Source: an uncultured Phycisphaerae bacterium
GTDB taxonomy: Bacteria > Planctomycetota > Phycisphaerae > Sedimentisphaerales > Anaerohalosphaeraceae
Reading direction: 5' to 3'
DNA: 55,756 nt
Assembly (NCBI GenBank): GCA_937949545.1
Contig: CALEDR010000039.1
Coordinates: forward strand, 1 to 55,756
Below the pieces are notes generated by a model, which made no database searches, was not told the origin of the DNA, and worked only from the letters and a program-made list of their open reading frames with translations. Numbering within the stretch: the stretch's first letter is position 1; each line of letters starts with the position of its first letter. This document shows, piece after piece, positions 51,074 through 55,756 of this stretch. The translations under genes were made by a program, and so were the position numbers.

Positions 51074-52522
51074 TTACAATTCACTCAAGGCTCGCAATGC
51101 TTCTTCCTGATCGCTGAAGTGGGCTTTTTGTGTTCCGATAATCTGATAGTTTTCATGGCCCTTTCCGGCTATCAGGACAATATCCCCCTCTTTGGCTTCA
51201 TGGATAGCCAAACGGATGGCCTTCCTTCTGTCTGGTTCAATCACGACAGATTGAGTCCTGAACGCAGAAGTAAATCCCTTTACTATATCTTGAATAATGG
51301 AATTTGGTTCTTCAGTTCGCGGATTATCGCTGGTTACGATGACCCAGTCAGCAAGCGCTTGGGCCACCTGGGCCATACGGGGACGCTTGGTTTTGTCTCG
51401 GTCGCCGCCGCATCCGAAAACCACAACCAAACGACCCCGACAAAGAGGACGCAGGGTGGTCAAAACGTTTCGGAGCGCATCATCCGTATGGGCATAATCA
51501 ACAAAAACACGAATCCCGGCCTCCTGGGCTTGGCCGCAAAGAATCGGTTCCAGACGCCCCGGAACCGTCTGAAGCGCCGACAGCCCGGCCGCCACCGTGG
51601 ACACATCCAGTCCCACGGCAAAACAAAGCCCCGCCGCCGCCAGATAATTGCTGATATTATGAAGACCCGGCAATGGCGTCTGCACCTTTTCTTTCACATT
51701 TCGAAAGACCAGATAAAATTCACTGCCCGCGGCGTCCATCGTCTCGATTTCTGCAGAAATATCGGCTTCCTGATGCGTTGAATACCACAGAATCCGACGA
51801 TTGATTTTGGCAGCAATCTGAGCGGAAGCATCGGAATCCGCATTCAGCACTGCCAGAGCGTGAATAGGCAGCCCCGTGAAGAGTTTGGTTTTCGCCGCCA
51901 GATAGGCATCCATCGTTTTGTGATAATCCAGATGGTCTCCGGTCAAGTTGGTAAAAGCCGCTGCGGAAAAGGAAATCCCCGCCAGCCGATTCTGGTCGAG
52001 GGCATGGCTGCTGGCCTCAATCATCATAAAGCGTCCGCCGTGCTCAACCATTTTGGCCGCCGCTTCCGCCAGTGTCAGCGGGTCCGGCGTGGTCAGAGGT
52101 GAATCGACGATTTCGCCGATCAAATCATACTGAATGGTTCCGATTAATCCGCAGGGCAGCCCGGCTGTATTCAGGACTGAACGGACAAGGTATCCGATTG
52201 TGCTCTTGCCGTTTGTGCCTGTAACGGCCAAATTGGTCAGTCGGCTGTTCGGATTGCCGTACGAGGCCTGAGCCAGCTGACCGAGCGCCGTCGAGCTGTC
52301 CTGAACAAGAATGAGTTCCACCGAAGGCGGCAAAACCATCGGGCGTTCCGCCACAATGTATTGGGCCCCCTGCCGGACGGCCTGGTCAATAAAAGTATGC
52401 CCATCTGCATGGGCTCCGCGAACCGCCACAAATACATCCCCCGGCTGCACCTTCCGGGAATCATTCCGCACACGAATTAACCGAGAACCATTTACTCGAG
52501 CCAGCAATTCCGTCAACGTCAT
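51074..52522 (-). CDS. murE: UDP-MurNAc-tripeptide synthetase MurE
   Basis: The enzyme adds the third amino acid to UDP-MurNAc-L-Ala-D-Glu. The 482-residue protein has the N-terminal DSRKVQPGDVFVAVRG segment, ATP loop TGTNGKST, the TTPDPLTL and EASSHALDQNR segments, and the DNPRTEEP motif. DNPR contacts meso-diaminopimelate, so a DAP-type peptidoglycan is predicted. GKGHENYQ lies near the end. It is not embedded in a cell-wall gene cluster here, since its neighbours are a surface protein and a transglutaminase. A dyad (52557-52579) lies about 35 nt upstream. Confidence 0.95.
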   Translation of the reverse strand: MTLTELLARVNGSRLIRVRNDSRKVQPGDVFVAVRGAHADGHTFIDQAVRQGAQYIVAERPMVLPPSVELILVQDSSTALGQLAQASYGNPNSRLTNLAVTGTNGKSTIGYLVRSVLNTAGLPCGLIGTIQYDLIGEIVDSPLTTPDPLTLAEAAAKMVEHGGRFMMIEASSHALDQNRLAGISFSAAAFTNLTGDHLDYHKTMDAYLAAKTKLFTGLPIHALAVLNADSDASAQIAAKINRRILWYSTHQEADISAEIETMDAAGSEFYLVFRNVKEKVQTPLPGLHNISNYLAAAGLCFAVGLDVSTVAAGLSALQTVPGRLEPILCGQAQEAGIRVFVDYAHTDDALRNVLTTLRPLCRGRLVVVFGCGGDRDKTKRPRMAQVAQALADWVIVTSDNPRTEEPNSIIQDIVKGFTSAFRTQSVVIEPDRRKAIRLAIHEAKEGDIVLIAGKGHENYQIIGTQKAHFSDQEEALRALSEL

Positions 52523-52556
52523 TTGAGAGCAACTCCGCTGCAGTTTGACTGCTGTT

Positions 52557-52579
52557 TTGTAGACAACGCTACTCTACAA
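52557..52579. promoter_or_regulatory. Inverted repeat between murE and the transglutaminase gene
   Basis: TTGTAGA (52557-52563) and TCTACAA (52573-52579) form a perfect 7-bp inverted repeat with a 9-nt spacer in the divergent intergenic region. It is a candidate operator for one or both genes. Confidence 0.4.
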
Positions 52580-52596
52580 TTGTCTTGTTCGTTTCA

Positions 52597-52625
52597 TTGC
52601 AAATCCCTTCCGTCAGGATTATAAT
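52597..52625 (+). promoter_or_regulatory. Promoter of the transglutaminase-like gene
   Basis: TTGCAA (52597-52602) and a perfect TATAAT (52620-52625) are spaced 17 nt apart, about 50 nt before the ATG. Confidence 0.6.
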
Positions 52626-52676
52626 TCTTTATCGACCAAACAACCTCCGGCTCCTGAATATATTAGGAAGGACGGA

Positions 52677-54272
52677 ATGATGAAAAATGCAAAGAGATTT
52701 CAGAACAGTCGGACATCGGATCTGCACCCCATCATTTGGATTGCAGCCCTCTGGTGTCTGTCTGTCGATGTCCGGCTGCTTTGGGCAGCCGACGAAGAAC
52801 CCGCCTATATGGCCGTCTTTCTGGAGGGCAAAAAGGTCGGGCATTCCATTCGCACTCGACAGACAAAAAACGGCCGAATTGTTTCCACGGAAGAAATGAC
52901 CTTTACCGTCTATCGGGGAGGGCAGACAACTCGCCTATACACCCGGGAAACCCATATCGAAACTGAAGACGGAAAACCTCTCAGTTTTGAAATGATTCAG
53001 GACATCGGCGGAGGCATCCAGAAGCGAAGCGGGGTTATCCGGCCCGACGGACAAATGGATGTCACCCTTGAAATCGGCAGCACGAAACAAACCCTTTCGC
53101 TGGTCTATCCGCCGGGCGCCTTGATGAACGAAGGGATGCGGCGGCTCCAGAAACAAAAAGGGCTGGCGGAGGGAACAGAGTTTCAAGCCGTTATCTTTCG
53201 GCCCGACATGCTCGAAACAACCGGCGGTATCCTCTCGATGACCGTCAAAGGCGGCCCCAAAAAAGAAATTGATTTGCTCGGCAGGAAGGTTCGGGCCTAT
53301 GAAACGGAAACGCTGCTCCGCGTTCCCCTGCCTTTCGGGAATCAGATTCAGACCATTCGAACGGTCAACTATTGTGATGACAATCTTGAACCGCTGAAGA
53401 TTCTGGTTCCCTTTGGAGACAAAGCCCTCGAACTGATTGCCTGCCAGAAAGAACTGGCCTTACGGCCGGAGGATATCTTCGACTTCCTGGCCCTGATGAC
53501 CGTGCCCAGTCCGATTCCTCTGCCTCCGCTCGGGACGGTCTCGGCGATTGCCTACGAAATCACCGTTCTGTCGCCTCAGGAGATTCTTCTTCCTTCAGAT
53601 AACAATCAGAGCGTCGAGCCGCTGGGAGACAAACGGTTTTTGCTGACGGTTCGTCCGGCTGTGCCGCCTTCCGACGTGCCCTTCCCCTATACCGGCAGCG
53701 ACCCGGAGATTCTGGACGCCCTGAAACCGACAGAATATCTCCAGAGCACCGACCCGAAAATTGTCGAAATGGCCCGGACCGCCGTCGGCACGACAACCGA
53801 TGCCGCCAAAGCCGCCCGGCAGATTGAGGCCTTCGTCCGAGGATACATCAAAACCGCCGACTTCTCCGTCGGCTATGCCTCCGCTCGCGAAATCGCCGAA
53901 AGCCGCCAGGGCGACTGTACTGAACACGCTGTCCTGACCGCCGCCCTCTGCCGGGCCGCGGGAATTCCCGCCCGGGTCGTCAGCGGACTGGTTTACACGG
54001 ACAACCTGGCTGGACAAAAAAATGTATTCGGAGGACACGCCTGGGCGGAGGCCTATGTCGGCGGAGTCTGGATGGGACTGGATGCCACGCGGGCTCCGCA
54101 GGGGTATGGACCGGGCCATATTATGCTGGCCAAAGGCAGCGGCAATCCGACCGATTTTCTGAATCTGACAACCGTCTTTGGAAGTTTCAAAATTGATAAG
54201 GCGACGGTGCTTCCCGCCCTGCCGACCCAACCCCCCAAAACTCCGGAACCCTCCCCATCTGGTTTCCAATAA
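52677..54272 (+). CDS. Exported transglutaminase-like (papain-fold) protein
   Basis: The 531-residue protein starts at a double ATG after an AGGAAGG-type site. It has a signal or anchor helix (about 18-37). A beta-rich N-terminal half (about 40-340) precedes the transglutaminase-like domain (about 365-475), with catalytic Cys414 (RQGDCTEHA), His454 (GGHAWAEAYV) and Asp469 (MGLDATRAP). The triad is complete, so it is likely active as a protease, amidase or crosslinking enzyme in the periplasm. The C-terminus is Pro-rich. It starts with its own promoter, divergent from murE, and is followed 27 nt later by a small Cys-rich protein. Confidence 0.88.
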   Translation: MMKNAKRFQNSRTSDLHPIIWIAALWCLSVDVRLLWAADEEPAYMAVFLEGKKVGHSIRTRQTKNGRIVSTEEMTFTVYRGGQTTRLYTRETHIETEDGKPLSFEMIQDIGGGIQKRSGVIRPDGQMDVTLEIGSTKQTLSLVYPPGALMNEGMRRLQKQKGLAEGTEFQAVIFRPDMLETTGGILSMTVKGGPKKEIDLLGRKVRAYETETLLRVPLPFGNQIQTIRTVNYCDDNLEPLKILVPFGDKALELIACQKELALRPEDIFDFLALMTVPSPIPLPPLGTVSAIAYEITVLSPQEILLPSDNNQSVEPLGDKRFLLTVRPAVPPSDVPFPYTGSDPEILDALKPTEYLQSTDPKIVEMARTAVGTTTDAAKAARQIEAFVRGYIKTADFSVGYASAREIAESRQGDCTEHAVLTAALCRAAGIPARVVSGLVYTDNLAGQKNVFGGHAWAEAYVGGVWMGLDATRAPQGYGPGHIMLAKGSGNPTDFLNLTTVFGSFKIDKATVLPALPTQPPKTPEPSPSGFQ

Positions 54273-54299
54273 ATATACCTTTTTTGCAGGAGTTTTTCT

Positions 54300-54497
54300 A
54301 TGCAGCCCTGTTCAGACAGCCAAAACCATTCGAAGCACTTGTGCAAACTGACTGCCGACGGTCTTCACCGCCGCTGCCCGGAAGACTACAAGGGGCTTGT
54401 CGAAAATCCCCAATACGTCTGCAAAAGCTGCGGGCGGGTTGCTGTTCAAAAAGACTTCCTATGCACCCCGGTCGCACTGGGAACCTGGGAAGAATAA
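54300..54497 (+). CDS. Small Cys-rich, probably zinc-binding protein
   Basis: The 65-residue protein starts behind AGGAG (7 nt). It has six Cys (4, 15, 26, 41, 44, 55), including CKSCG, within a compact pattern HLCKLTADGLHRRCPEDYKGLVENPQYVC. This suits one or two zinc sites. It has no membrane segment or signal. It follows the transglutaminase gene by 27 nt and converges on the channel gene with a 10-nt gap. Function unknown. Confidence 0.75.
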   Translation: MQPCSDSQNHSKHLCKLTADGLHRRCPEDYKGLVENPQYVCKSCGRVAVQKDFLCTPVALGTWEE

Positions 54498-54507
54498 GCA
54501 GACCGGA

Positions 54508-55756
54508 CTATTGCGGGCTTCCGGAATCCCGGCTCGGCTCCGACGGCTGGACCGGCAGCACCGCATGAATCGACCGGATATGCAAATCGCGCTGCGGGAA
54601 GGCGATTTCAATGCCTTCTTTGCGGAACTCCCGGTCAATCGCGCAATTGATCTGATGCTTAACATCCACCAGACAGTCCATTGAAGGAATATAAACCCGC
54701 AGCTCAAACTGCAAAGCACTGTCCCCGAAGCTGTCAAACACCACACGGGGAGCGGGGTTGTCCTGAATGACATTCGGATGAGAACGTGCAATCCGATATA
54801 AGACCTCTTCGACTTTCCTGACATCCGAACCGTACGCAACCCCCACTGGAAACGCCAGACGCAGCACCGTATCCGAAAGGGTCCAGTTAATCAGCCGGCC
54901 TGTGATAAATTCCCGATTGGGCACCACCAGTTCCTTGCGGTCCCACAGTTGAATCGTCGTCGCTCGGGTCTGGATTCGAGTGACCCGCCCGGTAATCTCT
55001 CCGATGGTCACGACATCCCCCACCCGCAGCGGACGCTCCAGCAGAAGCAGCAAACCGCAGATAAAGTTGGCAAAAACCTCCTGCAGGCCAAAGCCCAAAC
55101 CGACGCCAAGGGCGGCAATCAGCCATTGAATCGACGACCAGCGGATGCCCAGTTCAGAGGATACCAGCATAATTCCGACAATCACCAGGACATACCGGCA
55201 GACGGAGGTGATGGCAAACCGCACCCCGGCATCCAGCGGGAACCGCCGCAGAAGACTCACTTCCAGAAAGCCGGGAATGTTTCGGGTCAGAATCACCGTC
55301 AGAATTGTGATAATCAGCGCCCGGAACAGTCCGGCCATCGTAATGAGTTTCACCTGCCCCTGGGCATCCGATGAGGTCCACAGATGGACCTTTTCCAGCA
55401 CGCCGAATGCGGGCAGCACAGACCTCCAAATCCAGAAGACCCCCGCCGCCGTCAGCACAATCACCAGTGCATTAATCAGTTTGCGGGTCTGCCCGAACAG
55501 ATGAGCGAACCATTCCGGAGAATGCTCTGTCCGGCCTTCTTTCCACGGAGCGGCTGACTCCGCAGGCGCAGCCGGTCCGACAGGTTCAATCGGCTGAAGA
55601 TGCAGGGCCTGCTGAAGCACAGAAAGCCAGCGAATCAGCATCCCGTAGACAAACAGCACGGCCAGCAGAAACAAAATGGTCCCCTGCAGATGCTGCTCAA
55701 GCTGCCGGGCGGTAAACCCGTATCCGAGAATGGACAAATAACAGAGAAACAGCGGT
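54508..55756 (-). CDS. MscS-family mechanosensitive channel (5' end outside window)
   Basis: The frame is open to the right edge, and the first in-window TTG (55737) is an internal codon, so the protein is longer than the 415 or so residues seen. Visible are several membrane helices (for example LQGTILFLLAVLFVYGML, LVIVGIMLVSSELGI, IAALGVGLGFGLQEVFANFICGLLLLLERPL), the last being the pore-lining TM3. The MscS beta domain follows (GDVVTIGEITGRVTRIQTRATTIQLWDRKELVVPNREFI), then the C-terminal alpha/beta domain. The extra helices upstream suggest a large MscK/MscM-type channel in the inner membrane. It protects against osmotic downshock. Confidence 0.92.
   Translation of the reverse strand, partial: PLFLCYLSILGYGFTARQLEQHLQGTILFLLAVLFVYGMLIRWLSVLQQALHLQPIEPVGPAAPAESAAPWKEGRTEHSPEWFAHLFGQTRKLINALVIVLTAAGVFWIWRSVLPAFGVLEKVHLWTSSDAQGQVKLITMAGLFRALIITILTVILTRNIPGFLEVSLLRRFPLDAGVRFAITSVCRYVLVIVGIMLVSSELGIRWSSIQWLIAALGVGLGFGLQEVFANFICGLLLLLERPLRVGDVVTIGEITGRVTRIQTRATTIQLWDRKELVVPNREFITGRLINWTLSDTVLRLAFPVGVAYGSDVRKVEEVLYRIARSHPNVIQDNPAPRVVFDSFGDSALQFELRVYIPSMDCLVDVKHQINCAIDREFRKEGIEIAFPQRDLHIRSIHAVLPVQPSEPSRDSGSPQ

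Overview
The window looks like a chromosomal segment of a Planctomycetota bacterium, most likely of the class Phycisphaerae. This is inferred from gene content only. The pointers are LamG and dockerin-like secreted proteins with the NGDC.V.L.DL..WL type of repeat, a PEP-CTERM protein, an ECF sigma / FecR pair linked to a prepilin-like protein, a CotH/lamin-tail surface protein, a pyrophosphate-type phosphofructokinase, and an outer membrane with TonB receptors, a porin-like barrel and a LolA-like protein. MurE carries the DNPR motif, which suggests meso-diaminopimelate peptidoglycan.

Layout. 1-2268 (minus): pilM-pilN-pilO, with pilO cut by the window edge and pilM broken by an in-frame TAG. 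2693-5128 (minus): hflX then gpsA. 5198-12462 (minus): a tight six-gene operon of ArsR-type regulator, CoA-disulfide reductase with rhodanese domain, MMPL/RND exporter with a C-terminal CxCxxC motif, DUF2892 protein, LolA-like periplasmic protein and outer-membrane barrel. It has a strong promoter and ATTC/GAAT dyads in front. 12577-17139: two divergent TonB-dependent receptors. 17144-29271 (minus): ECF sigma, FecR-domain protein, prepilin-like protein, GH51 arabinofuranosidase, PEP-CTERM lectin-like protein (broken by an in-frame TGA), LamG/Ig/dockerin protein and a second multidomain GH51, ending at a clear terminator. This reads as an arabinose-polymer utilisation locus.

29435-37638: tRNA-His, divergent PPi-phosphofructokinase, an unknown protein, a fused homocysteine methyltransferase/methylene-THF reductase, accB-accC, a PQQ-type beta-propeller and a zinc-ribbon membrane protein. 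37714-41062: a MarR regulator with a perfect palindrome inside its promoter, a low-complexity/TPR secreted protein, a strong terminator, then a gene-poor stretch with ATCCGTG-type degenerate repeats and an orphan promoter plus ORF. 41063-45618: ZIP transporter, coiled-coil lipoprotein, rmuC, alpha/beta hydrolase and FucU mutarotase. 45688-55756: a 1763-residue CotH/lamin-tail/dockerin surface protein, murE, a secreted transglutaminase-like protein, a small Cys-rich protein and an MscS-family channel cut by the window end.

The most interesting candidate system is the 5.2-12.5 kb operon. It joins sulfane-sulfur or thiol redox genes, resembling a split YgaV/YgaP module, to a complete three-layer lipid-type exporter. 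All functional statements rest on motif reading; no database search was run.
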